From NCBI GenBank assembly GCA_030432595.1, contig JAUIGU010000027.1, positions 1 to 53,442 on the forward strand: a stretch of DNA of 53,442 nt, read 5' to 3'. Every line of letters begins with the position of its first letter. The stretch's first letter is position 1. This DNA is from Phycisphaerae bacterium. GTDB lineage: Bacteria; Planctomycetota; Phycisphaerae; Phycisphaerales; Phycisphaeraceae. This document shows positions 35,514-43,339 of the stretch, in pieces. A program made the position numbers and the translations under genes. The notes under the pieces are model-generated. The model was not told the DNA's origin and ran no database searches. It saw nothing but the letters and a program-made list of their open reading frames with translations.

Positions 35514-36214
35514 TCGAGTCCCTCGCCGCCGCCCTGACCCAACGCGCCCTGGACCACCGGCAACCCACGCCGCGCGTCGTCCGCTTCATCACCGCGTGGC
35601 ACGCGCCGTCGCGCTGCGCGGTCGATGACCTGCTGCGCGTCGATCGTGCCCTGACCGCCGGCGTCGCCGACGAGTACGCGGCCGCCGACCCTTCGCCGGT
35701 GCTCGCGTCACGCCCCAACCCCGCGTGGTGGGCGCAGCGCTCGATCTGGGGCACCGGTGCCGCGGCCGCCGCGGCGTTGCTCGCGCTTGCGTGGTGGTTC
35801 GGCGCGTTCTCAACCGGCGTCATCAACCCGACCGGCCAACGTTTCGCACAACAAAACGACACTTCCATCGTTGCGCCCTCGCCGACCCCGACAAAAGAGC
35901 CCGTGACCCTCGTCGTGGCGTGGCCGGACAATTTTCAGCGCTGGCAAACCGCCTGGACCCAGTGGCAACCCCCGCGCCCCGCCGGGCTGAACGAAGCGCT
36001 GGACGACGCCCTCGACCCCGCCGCCGTCTCCCAGGGCGTCCGGCAACTCGGCGTCCAGCTCGAAGCGCCGCTCCGCGACGAATGGGCCCGGCTTGTGGCA
36101 GACGTGTCCAGCGTCCTGCAGACCCTCGACCCCGACCCCAGCCGGGCCACGCCGCCCGACGCATCCCCCGACCGGCAGAGCCAAACGCCCGGCCGACCCG
36201 CCGCGACCGCGTGA
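35510..36214 (+). CDS. Probable membrane anti-sigma factor (pair 1)
   Basis: 234-aa protein. The N-terminal 75 residues are cytoplasmic, one helix (about 88-104, GTGAAAAAALLALAWWFGAF) crosses the membrane, and the C-terminal 130 residues are outside and Pro/Gln-rich. Topology, size and the 4-nt overlap with the ECF sigma gene argue for an anti-sigma factor, although I see no classic zinc-binding motif. The identification rests on context. Confidence 0.6.
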   Translation: MIESLAAALTQRALDHRQPTPRVVRFITAWHAPSRCAVDDLLRVDRALTAGVADEYAAADPSPVLASRPNPAWWAQRSIWGTGAAAAAALLALAWWFGAFSTGVINPTGQRFAQQNDTSIVAPSPTPTKEPVTLVVAWPDNFQRWQTAWTQWQPPRPAGLNEALDDALDPAAVSQGVRQLGVQLEAPLRDEWARLVADVSSVLQTLDPDPSRATPPDASPDRQSQTPGRPAATA

Positions 36215-36250
36215 CCACACCGCCCTTTTCGGGGCATCGCGACACCAAGA

Positions 36251-36328
36251 ACCGGTCGCTCACGCTCCCGGCTCCGAGGAGAGTCCCGCACGCACATTTC
36301 TTCAGAGCCGGGAGCGTCAGCGACCGGT
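36251..36328. repeat. REPIN-like pair, family A (copy 2)
   Basis: accggtcgctcacgctcccg (start of arm 36251-36274) and its inverted partner gagccgggagcgtcagcgac (start of arm 36305-36328) flank a 30-nt spacer ending ttca. The arms match the pair at 22484-22550 at most positions. It lies between the two sigma/anti-sigma pairs. Confidence 0.82.
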
Positions 36329-36454
36329 CGGCACCGCCTCGACAATCCGGACCGGTTTAAACTCCCACGCCTCCGGAATACTCTCCGCCGTGGCCCGGTT
36401 GTCCGGTTGCCGACGCCGGGGTGGCCGTGGGATGCACTCGAAGGGAACCCGGTC

Positions 36455-37000
36455 TTGGACAGCGACGACTTCCGCGAACTCGCCCTGCTCGAGCTCGACG
36501 CCGTGTACCGCATGGCGATGACGCTCGCGCGCGACCCCAACGAGGCGTCCGACCTCGTGCAGGACACGTTCCTCAAGGCGTTTAAGGCCGAGGAACGCTT
36601 CGAGCTCCGCGACGCCGGCGTGCGGCCGTGGCTGTTCAAGATCCTCCACAACAACTTCTACAGCCGGTACCACAAGAAAAAGCGCGAGGCCACCGTCGGC
36701 GACGAAGTCGTCCACGACCGCCTCGAACCCGTCGCCGACGACCCGCCGCCGGCGTGGGACCTCCAGAGCCTCGACTGGGAGCAGGTCGACGACCGCCTCA
36801 AGCACGCCATCGCCGAGCTGCCCGAGCATTACCGCGAGGTGCTGCTGCTCTGGGCGGTCGAGGGCCTGAAATACCGCGAGATCGCCGACGTGCTCGGGGT
36901 CGCGCTGGGCACGGTGATGAGCCGGCTCTACCGGGCCCGGCAAACCCTCAGCGGACAACTCGCCGAGCTCGCCGCCGAGCACGGCATGAGCATGGATTGA
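36455..37000 (+). CDS. ECF-type RNA polymerase sigma factor (pair 2)
   Basis: 181-aa ECF sigma factor of the SigR/RpoE-like type. Region 2 is ELDAVYRMAMTLARDPNEASDLVQDTFLKAF (about 13-43) with PWLFKILHNNFYSRYHKKKRE; region 4 is LPEHYREVLLLWAVEGLKYREIADVLGVALGTVMSRLYRARQTL. TTG 36455 is preferred because AAGGGA lies 8 nt upstream and the product begins MDSDDFREL; an earlier TTG at 36407 is possible. A second gene 106 bp downstream is its likely anti-sigma factor. This pair is distinct from the preceding one. Confidence 0.88.
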   Translation: MDSDDFRELALLELDAVYRMAMTLARDPNEASDLVQDTFLKAFKAEERFELRDAGVRPWLFKILHNNFYSRYHKKKREATVGDEVVHDRLEPVADDPPPAWDLQSLDWEQVDDRLKHAIAELPEHYREVLLLWAVEGLKYREIADVLGVALGTVMSRLYRARQTLSGQLAELAAEHGMSMD

Positions 37001-37106
37001 ACGGAATTACGCTAAATCCCGGCGTGGAATGAAACGACGCGTTCGACGATTATGAAAGAGCCTGGAAGACCCGGAAGACTTGGGAACGTCCGAGAAACAC
37101 CGCCGC

Positions 37107-38054
37107 ATGTCTGAATCAAGCCCCGACACCCCGCACCCGGACAGCTGGGACACCCCGGAACTCTGGGAAAAGATCGCCGCCTTTGCCGACGGCGAGCTGA
37201 GTGCCGAGGAGTGCTGCGCGCTGCTCCGCGAGGCCATGGCCGACCCCGACCGCGCCCGCTGCGTCGAGCACCAGCAAAAACTCCGCGAACTGCTCTCCGG
37301 CTGCATGGACTGCCGGAAGACCATGCGCTGCCCGGACGAACTCAAGCGCTGCATCGAAGGCCTCGCCGACGAGCACTGCACCGGCAGCAAAACAAACAAG
37401 CCGCCGAATGCTGAGAAGCAACGCGACGAAGCGTCGGATCGCTTCAAGCATCCCTCGACGCTTGCCCGCCTGAGCGCCTGGCTCCCCCTGGCCGCCGCCG
37501 CGGTGCTGTTCCTCGCGGCCCTGGCCGTGTTCTTCAACGCCCCGCGCGGTGGCACGGCACCGGCTCCGACCGCCTCGCTGATCTCCGCCGCCCGGATCAA
37601 CCACTTCGAACAGCGCCACGTCCGCTGCACTTCGGGCGTGATCATGCCCGTTGCCGCCGACACCTTCCCCGACGACGTCACGCTGCTGGGCGATGCGCTG
37701 GCCGATCGCCTCGACACGCCGCTGGGCGACATGCCGCTGGACCTGGGCAGCATCGGCTACGACTACCGCCTCGCGGGCTTGTGCACCGTGCCCGGGCGCG
37801 GCGCGGTCCACATCATCTACGCCTCCCACGCGACCGACGAACACGGCCGGCAACGCACGCTCTCGCTGTGGATCAAGCCCTACGACCCGCAGACCGACCC
37901 CGGCCTTGAGCCAGGCGTCCCCGCCGTCGCGGCCGACGAATCGCACCCCCACCCCATCGTCGTCTGGCGCGACGACCGCCTCATCTACTACCTCGTCGGC
38001 GACGCCATGGCCGAGGTCGAAAAAGCCCGGCAATACCTCGCCCAATCGAGCTGA
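37107..38054 (+). CDS. Probable anti-sigma factor, zinc-binding type (pair 2)
   Basis: 315-aa protein. The N-terminal part (AAFADGELSAEECCALL...CVEHQQKLRELLSGCMDC) resembles cytoplasmic zinc-binding anti-sigma domains, with CMDC and several other Cys/His. One helix follows (about 122-141, LSAWLPLAAAAVLFLAALAVFF), then a 170-residue outer domain (CTSGVIMPVAADTFPDD..., SLWIKPYDPQTD). ATG 37107 is used; an in-frame TTG at 37080 is possible. A ggaagac word run lies just upstream at 37064-37080. Pairing with the ECF gene is by position. Confidence 0.68.
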   Translation: MSESSPDTPHPDSWDTPELWEKIAAFADGELSAEECCALLREAMADPDRARCVEHQQKLRELLSGCMDCRKTMRCPDELKRCIEGLADEHCTGSKTNKPPNAEKQRDEASDRFKHPSTLARLSAWLPLAAAAVLFLAALAVFFNAPRGGTAPAPTASLISAARINHFEQRHVRCTSGVIMPVAADTFPDDVTLLGDALADRLDTPLGDMPLDLGSIGYDYRLAGLCTVPGRGAVHIIYASHATDEHGRQRTLSLWIKPYDPQTDPGLEPGVPAVAADESHPHPIVVWRDDRLIYYLVGDAMAEVEKARQYLAQSS

Positions 38055-38081
38055 ATCCCCGCGCTTCCGCCACGCGTTGCG

Positions 38082-39398
38082 TTACGCCTCCAGCAACGGC
38101 CGCATGTCCGCGACGAAGACCCGTCGTGTGCCGTCGACGTAACCGTTGAACGCGACGTGCGTCCACGTCCGGTCCCACGCCGGGTGCGGATCGACGCGCA
38201 GCACGCCGTGCTCGGGCGACTTGGCGCACACGCGGACGACCTGCTTCTCTGTGCCGTCCTTCATGTTGATCCAGCGCAGCGGCACGGTGCCGTCCTCAAA
38301 CGCCGGCGGCTCATGCACGTAGCTGTCGGTCAGGAAGTGGTTCGCGGTCGGGTGGATCGTCGGGTGCCCCGACCCCAGCACGCCCGGCAACACCTCGCGC
38401 AGGCCCAAGCCGTCCAGGTCGCAGCGAACGAAGCGCATCTCGCCGCGGTCCAGCCGCAGGTTCGAGGACAACACCTCGCCGTCGGGGAACCAGTTGACGT
38501 GGTGGCCGTGCTTTTCCCACTGCGTGTCGGGGATCGTGGGTCGCAGGTTGCGGACCGTCGGGAAGCCGTCCGCGTCGGACGACGCCGTGTCGAGGTCCAT
38601 CGTGAAGACGGTGTAACGCAGGTCTTTCCGCCCGCCGTGCAGGCCCCACGCCGGTTCGGGCTCGTGCCGGCACCAGCGCGTCGTGAACAGCAGACGCCGA
38701 CCGCACGGGCTGAACTTGCTGTGAAATCCATAAACCTCGAACGCGTCGGGGTCGTCGAGGTTGGGTGAGTCGGCGACACGCATCAGTTCCGCAAGCGACA
38801 CGATCACTTTCGCCTTGCCCGTCCGCGTGTCCGTCAGCCACACCCCGTCGTCTTCGACCGGCCCGACGTGACGCGGCACACATGCGTCCGGCACCACCAC
38901 GCCGTACCCGCCCTGTGTGCGCCGCATCGTCTTCATATTCGCCGACGCCAGCCACCGCCCGTCGGGCGACGCGTGGTAGACCGTTCCCTGCATCCGCTCC
39001 GACTTCCCCGTCATCGGGTCGAGCTTCACCGCGAACGCGTCCCACGTCTGTTCGTCCACGTCGTTGAAAAAAAGCGCGTGGTCGTCGCCGCCCCAGTTGA
39101 GGTTCGCCCCCATCTGCGGCTCCCACCCGCGCGTCTCGGCCACGAACGCGTGCGTGCCTTCTTGCAAATCCACCAGCAGCACCCGCCCCGCCTCGCCCGG
39201 CTCTGGCAACCGACGCTCGTCCGGAAAGACAAACGCCGCGAGGTAACGACCCGACGGGCTGATCGGCGACGTGTCGAAAAACCGGTGCAGACACCCCGGC
39301 ACCGCCGCCGTCACGCAACGCACCGGCACCGCCGGCTCGAACCGCTCGTAACGCGGAAAGCCTTCGTGAATCTTGGGCGTTTGCGCGGCCGTGCTCAC
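38082..39398 (-). CDS. Oligogalacturonate lyase-like beta-propeller protein (PL22-like)
   Basis: 438-aa protein with repeated propeller blades: SPISPSGRYLAAFVFPDERR, WEPQMGANLNWGGDDHALFF, YHASPDGRWLASANMKT, SKFSPCGRRLLFTTRW, HHVNWFPDGEVLSSNL. This resembles the seven-bladed PL22 family that splits pectin oligomers, and histidines (GSGHPTIHPTANHFLTDS) could bind a metal. A signal peptide is not evident, so it may act inside the cell. The GTG start at 39398 overlaps the upstream stop (GTGA), so it is coupled to the PEP-CTERM gene. An alternative is a general TolB-like propeller. Confidence 0.6.
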   Translation of the reverse strand: MSTAAQTPKIHEGFPRYERFEPAVPVRCVTAAVPGCLHRFFDTSPISPSGRYLAAFVFPDERRLPEPGEAGRVLLVDLQEGTHAFVAETRGWEPQMGANLNWGGDDHALFFNDVDEQTWDAFAVKLDPMTGKSERMQGTVYHASPDGRWLASANMKTMRRTQGGYGVVVPDACVPRHVGPVEDDGVWLTDTRTGKAKVIVSLAELMRVADSPNLDDPDAFEVYGFHSKFSPCGRRLLFTTRWCRHEPEPAWGLHGGRKDLRYTVFTMDLDTASSDADGFPTVRNLRPTIPDTQWEKHGHHVNWFPDGEVLSSNLRLDRGEMRFVRCDLDGLGLREVLPGVLGSGHPTIHPTANHFLTDSYVHEPPAFEDGTVPLRWINMKDGTEKQVVRVCAKSPEHGVLRVDPHPAWDRTWTHVAFNGYVDGTRRVFVADMRPLLEA

Positions 39399-40393
39399 CG
39401 CCCGCCCCGCGTTCCAATCCGCCGACGCAACCCCAAGAAAGCAAACACGCCGGCCCACGCCACCCCCGGCTCGGGCAGCGTCATCGGCCCAGACGTGTTC
39501 AGCGTGTCCCACACCACCGCCTGCACGTCCGCACGCACCTGCGGCGTCAACGCCCGGTCGCTGGGCCACTGCGGACCCGTCTCGTACCCCAGCGTGTACA
39601 CACCCACCGGCGAATCGTCGAACAGCACCGAGTAAAACGTCAGCGACGCGAGGTACCGCCCGACGTTGTTGAGGTGCCGGACGTCGCGGTACAGGTCCGC
39701 CGCCGAGTCGAAGCCGTCGATCTGTCCCGCCCGGGCGCGGACGTCGAAGTTGTAGAGCACCTCGCCCACCGGGATCACCTCGATCGGGCCCTGCACCTGC
39801 GCCGCGATCCAGTCGAAGTAGTCGCGGTTCCACTGCAGCGTCTCGTCGCCGGTCGGCGTGGCGGGCGCGTCCCAGTGGGTCGCGTAGTTCATCGCCGCGA
39901 CCTGGTCCGGGAACGCCTGATACATGATCACCCGAACGTCCGGCGAGGTCGCCCGCGCCGTGTTCGCGATCACGTTGAACCCGGCCACCTCTTCGTTCCC
40001 CGTCGACTCGAAGCCGGGCATCGTGAACGGCTCCATGATCAGCGCGTCGAATGTCCGGCCGGTCAACGCCTCGTCCCACGGGCCCTCCCACAACGCAAAG
40101 CTGAACGTGTCCGGGTCTGCGGCGATGTGCTTGAGCGCGTGCCCGCCCCAGATGTGTTCGTGCGCGTCGAGCACGTGCCCGGACTTGGTCGCCATGTCCA
40201 CCACGCCCGTGCGGATCCGCGCGTCGAACGACAGCGAGTTGCCGATCAGGTACGCCGAGAGCGTCTCCGCCCGGCCGGCCCCCGTCAGCCCGAAACACAC
40301 CCCGACCCACCCCAACAACCACGCCCACAACACGGCCCCGGCCACGCCGACGCCCCGCCCGCCCCGACTCGTTGCCGACTTGCCCAACTTCAA
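39395..40393 (-). CDS. PEP-CTERM-sorted exported protein
   Basis: 332-aa secreted protein. An N-terminal hydrophobic signal (VGVAGAVLWAWLLGWVGVCFGL) is followed by a domain starting LSAYLIGNSLSFDARI and containing WGGHALKHI and VRHLNNVGRYLASLTFY; the spacing of GNSLS and a late His suggests an SGNH-hydrolase-like fold, which I cannot confirm. The C-terminus LPEPGVAWAGVFAFLGLRRRIGTRGGR is a PEP-CTERM sorting signal. TTG 40393 is used because ggtggag lies about 8 nt upstream; no ATG fits. It overlaps the next gene by 4 nt. Confidence 0.7.
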   Translation of the reverse strand: MKLGKSATSRGGRGVGVAGAVLWAWLLGWVGVCFGLTGAGRAETLSAYLIGNSLSFDARIRTGVVDMATKSGHVLDAHEHIWGGHALKHIAADPDTFSFALWEGPWDEALTGRTFDALIMEPFTMPGFESTGNEEVAGFNVIANTARATSPDVRVIMYQAFPDQVAAMNYATHWDAPATPTGDETLQWNRDYFDWIAAQVQGPIEVIPVGEVLYNFDVRARAGQIDGFDSAADLYRDVRHLNNVGRYLASLTFYSVLFDDSPVGVYTLGYETGPQWPSDRALTPQVRADVQAVVWDTLNTSGPMTLPEPGVAWAGVFAFLGLRRRIGTRGGR

Positions 40394-40513
40394 CCTCGGG
40401 TCTCCACCGTGAAACCGGGTTCCACCGTAAAAAAACACCGACGCCAGACTGCGGACGCCGCCCGGCGACGCCCAAGTGTAATGCCCCCGCGTCACAACCT
40501 GTACGAAAACCTG

Positions 40514-40543
40514 TTGACCCGCCGACGGGGTTGCCCGTACCCT
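40514..40543 (+). promoter_or_regulatory. Putative promoter of the ilv leader and ilvB
   Basis: TTGACC (40514-40519), an 18-bp spacer and TACCCT (40538-40543). Transcription would begin close to 40550, at or just before the leader peptide ATG 40553, making that peptide leaderless or nearly so. Confidence 0.45.
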
Positions 40544-40552
40544 ATGGGGCTC

Positions 40553-40651
40553 ATGTGCGACGCCCCCCGTCCCACCGCCGCCCCCAGCCTCGCCGGCCCG
40601 ACCCTTTCGACCGTCCAAGTCGTCGGCGCGGTCGTGGTCGTCGTTATCTGA
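40553..40651 (+). CDS. Putative ilvB attenuation leader peptide
   Basis: A 32-codon ORF 162 bp upstream of ilvB that ends VVGAVVVVVI-stop. The last ten codons are GTC GTC GGC GCG GTC GTG GTC GTC GTT ATC, that is seven valines and one isoleucine. Leader peptides of branched-chain amino acid operons characteristically hold such runs of Val/Ile/Leu codons, so ribosome stalling when charged tRNA-Val or tRNA-Ile is scarce would control ilvB. An alternative start is ATG 40544. A proposed promoter lies immediately upstream. I cannot draw a definite terminator/antiterminator pair by eye; GTCGGC near 40622 and GCCGAC at 40654-40659 can pair. Confidence 0.7.
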   Translation: MCDAPRPTAAPSLAGPTLSTVQVVGAVVVVVI

Positions 40652-40813
40652 GCGGCCGACCCGCATCCGCCCGATCCACATCCTTATCCCGCTGAACGCC
40701 GGCCGATCCCACCATCGCCCGACGCTTGTCCGCCCCTGATATGACCTGATCTTTCTCCGTTGCGCCTTACGCCCCGCGACGCCCACCCGCTCAACTTCAA
40801 CCCCACCCCGACC

Positions 40814-42634
40814 ATGACCACCACCCACTCCCGCAGCCACCTCGACGCCCGCGGCATCCGCCCCGCCACCCACGGCGAGCCGACCACCCAGTACGCCGGC
40901 AAGACCGGCGCCCAGATCTTCCACGAGATGATGCGCGAGCACGCCGTGGACACCATCTTCGGCTACCCCGGCGGCGCGATCCTCCCGGTCTTCGACGCCA
41001 TCCACGAGTCCGAGCACTTCAAGTTCATCCTCTCCCGCCACGAGCAGGGCGCCGGCCACATGGCCGAGGGCTACGCCCGCGTCACCGGCAAGCCCGGCAT
41101 CGTGCTCGTGACCTCCGGCCCGGGCGCGACCAACACCGTCACCCCCATGCAGGACGCCCTCATGGACGGCACGCCCATGATCGTCTTCGCCGGCCAAGTC
41201 GCCACCGGCGCGATCGGCACCGACGCGTTCCAGGAAGCCGACATGACCGGCATCTCCCGCCCCTGCACCAAGTGGAACGTGCTGGTCAAGAACGTCGCCG
41301 ACATCCCCCGCGCGATCAACACCGCGTTCCACGTCGCCACGTCCGGCCGGCCCGGGCCCGTTTTTGTGGACCTACCCAAGGACGTCACCGCCGCCGTGCT
41401 CCAGGGCGAGTGCTACGACCAGCCGCACCTGCCCGGTTACCACATCCGTGAGGCCGGCACGTCTTCCGAAATCGAACGCGCCGCCGCAATGATCAACGGT
41501 GCCAAGAAGCCGCTGCTCTACGTCGGCCAAGGCGCGATCCTTTCCGGCGCGGAAAAGGTCCTCGCCGAGTGCGCCCGCAAGGCCAACATCCCGGTGACCA
41601 CCACGCTCCAAGGCCTGGGCGCCTTCCCCGAAACCGACGACCTCTCGCTCGACATGCTCGGCATGCACGGCGCGGCCTACGCCAACTGGGCCATGCGCGA
41701 CGCCGACTGCGTCATCTCCGTCGGCGCCCGCTTCGACGACCGCGTGACCGGCAACGTCGCCAAGTTTGCGCCCGCCGCGCGTGAAGCCGAACGTGAAGGC
41801 CGTGGCGGCATCATCCACTTCGACATCGCGCCCGAACAGATCAACAAGGCCGTGCCCGTGACCATCGGCGTCGAGGGCGACGCCCGCAAGAACCTCGAAC
41901 TGTTGCTGCCGCACCTCGAAACCGTCGACCGCAAGCCCTGGATCGATCAGGTGAAGCAGTGGAAGAACGACCACCCGTTCGCGTACGGCCACGACGAACG
42001 CGAGTTCCACCTCAAGCCCCAGGCCGTCATCCACGAGCTCTACAACCAGCTCGGCGAGGACGGCATCATCACCACCGGCGTCGGCCAGCACCAGATGTGG
42101 GCCGCGCATTTCTACAAGTTCACCACGCCCCGCCAATGGTTCACCTCCGGCGGCCTGGGCACCATGGGCTTCGGCGTGCCCGCGTCCGTCGGCGGACAGA
42201 TGGGCGAAATGATGCTCGCCAAGAAAGAAGGCCGTAAACCGAAACAGGTCGTCAACATCGACGGCGACGGCAGCTTCTGCATGACCGCGATGGAGATGAC
42301 CACCGCCGCGCAGTACGGCATCCCCGCCAAAACCATCATCCTCAACAACGACTTCCAGGGCATGGTCAAGCAGTGGCAGGACCTGTTCTACGAAGAACGC
42401 TACAGCCACACCGAGATGCACAACCCCGACTTCGTCAAGCTCATCGAGGCGATGCACTGCGGCGCGTTCCGCGTGACCAAGCTCGAAGATTTGCCCAAGG
42501 TCATGAAAGCGTTCCTGGCGTACGACGGACCGGCCATCCTCGAAGCGCTCGTCGAGAAACACGAGCACGTCTACCCCATGGTCCCCGCCGGCAAAACCGT
42601 CGACGACATGGTGCTCGGCCCCGCCGCGGGCTGA
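40814..42634 (+). CDS. ilvB: Acetolactate synthase large subunit
   Basis: Thiamine diphosphate enzyme (606 aa) making acetolactate or acetohydroxybutyrate, the first common step of Val/Leu/Ile synthesis. FGYPGGAILPVFDAI and RHEQGAGHMAEGYARVTGK hold the catalytic glutamate; GPGATNTVTPMQDALMDG is typical; DGDGSFCMTAMEM with the downstream NNDF is the ThDP/Mg site. About 35 residues precede the usual start of the fold (TGAQIFHEMM). ATG 40814 is used. No small subunit (ilvN) or ilvC follows; a strong terminator does, so it is a single-gene unit behind a leader peptide. Confidence 0.95.
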   Translation: MTTTHSRSHLDARGIRPATHGEPTTQYAGKTGAQIFHEMMREHAVDTIFGYPGGAILPVFDAIHESEHFKFILSRHEQGAGHMAEGYARVTGKPGIVLVTSGPGATNTVTPMQDALMDGTPMIVFAGQVATGAIGTDAFQEADMTGISRPCTKWNVLVKNVADIPRAINTAFHVATSGRPGPVFVDLPKDVTAAVLQGECYDQPHLPGYHIREAGTSSEIERAAAMINGAKKPLLYVGQGAILSGAEKVLAECARKANIPVTTTLQGLGAFPETDDLSLDMLGMHGAAYANWAMRDADCVISVGARFDDRVTGNVAKFAPAAREAEREGRGGIIHFDIAPEQINKAVPVTIGVEGDARKNLELLLPHLETVDRKPWIDQVKQWKNDHPFAYGHDEREFHLKPQAVIHELYNQLGEDGIITTGVGQHQMWAAHFYKFTTPRQWFTSGGLGTMGFGVPASVGGQMGEMMLAKKEGRKPKQVVNIDGDGSFCMTAMEMTTAAQYGIPAKTIILNNDFQGMVKQWQDLFYEERYSHTEMHNPDFVKLIEAMHCGAFRVTKLEDLPKVMKAFLAYDGPAILEALVEKHEHVYPMVPAGKTVDDMVLGPAAG

Positions 42635-42674
42635 ACCCACATAGGCAAGACCGCCAAAATGTACGTCTTCCCCC

Positions 42675-42710
42675 GAAGCCCACGCCGTCACGGCGTGGGC
42701 TTCTTCTCTT
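42675..42710 (+). terminator. Strong intrinsic terminator after ilvB
   Basis: GAAGCCCACGCCG and CGGCGTGGGCTTC form a perfect 13-bp stem around a 3-nt loop (42675-42703), followed by ttcttctctt. It starts 41 nt after the ilvB stop. The stem is near-palindromic, so it may work on both strands. Confidence 0.9.
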
Positions 42711-42770
42711 CTCTCGTGCTTTCGTGGAGCTCCTTACGCCCCTGCTTCACTTGTCAAAGAGCCGGCAGCC

Positions 42771-42856
42771 ATATAAAGCGGCGGCCGGCGGCCGCCGTCG
42801 AGCGCTCGCAAACACACGCGCGCCGAACGGCCGACACCGTCGACCGCTTTATATCG
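42771..42856. repeat. Inverted atataaagcgg arms
   Basis: atataaagcgg at 42771 and its exact complement ccgctttatat about 65 nt later flank a GC-rich core (cggccggcggccgccg). Similarity extends a few bases beyond on both sides with mismatches. This AT-rich arm is conspicuous in this genome. It could be a small mobile remnant or a hairpin; no target-site duplication is obvious. Confidence 0.5.
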
Positions 42857-43067
42857 CCACCTTCACCAGGGCCGGATCATCATCCCACGCGGCGGCGGCT
42901 CCCACTTCACGCAGCACCACGCGTCCGATTCCAAGCGCCACAGGTTGGGCGCCTGCCTCACTTGAAACGGAAGCCCCGGCGAGCCGTGCGTTCGGATCGG
43001 ACTCCCTTGGCGTGTGTCCCGTCGACGTTCGTGACCGGCCCGTCGGCCGATGAGAGGAACGCTGCGT

Positions 43068-43120
43068 TTTCCCGAGACACGGCCTCACCGACCTGGAACC
43101 CCACAACGACCTGCGGGCAT
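43068..43120. repeat. 53-bp dispersed repeat, copy 2
   Basis: Identical to bases 1-53 of the window. Flanking sequence to the right (gccccgtaag...tgcgca) is alignable but diverged from the region right of copy 1, so homology is longer than the exact match. To the left, the minus-strand frame VVVGFQVGEAVSRE continues open for about 35 more codons. Confidence 0.85.
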
Positions 43121-43339
43121 GCCCCGTAAGCTCACGCCCCGGGGGATATCTCGGGCGAGAGTTGTGAAACGCTGCGCAAAACTGTGGTTACCACGTCGTG
43201 ACTGGTGGAGTAAGCTGGGAGAAATGGCCTGTAAACGGTTTTGACTGGATTTTTGCTACATCTCATGACCCGGCTCGCTTGATGCGCACAACGGCGATAT
43301 GCCTGGTCAAACCATGGGGCACGACCTACAAAAGGCTAC

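Larger units (their letters stand above)
42704..43339. other. Repeat-bearing region with possible gene fragments
   Basis: About 640 bases without an intact gene. It holds a pair of inverted atataaagcgg arms (42771-42856), then on the minus strand two coding-looking pieces in different frames: one ends in AAAAWDDDPALVKVAI-stop near 42849, the other reads VVVGFQVGEAVSRENAAFL... and ends at about 42961. Then comes the 53-bp repeat shared with the window start. The pieces may be remains of one frameshifted gene. The rest up to the next gene is lower in GC and shows nothing recognisable. Confidence 0.5.

Noticed and set aside
38082-40475. A single 797-residue gene covering the PL22-like region
   Set aside because: The N-terminal half is a shadow of the PEP-CTERM gene in another frame. 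The GTGA overlap at 39395-39398 gives a clear separate start.
40651-40813. A specific terminator/antiterminator pair in the ilv leader
   Set aside because: Several short GC pairings are possible, but none is clearly a terminator with a T-tract. It needs computed folding, so only the leader peptide is claimed.
42704-43339. Insertion sequence after ilvB
   Set aside because: No transposase frame and no target-site duplication. Only short inverted arms and a dispersed 53-bp repeat are visible.
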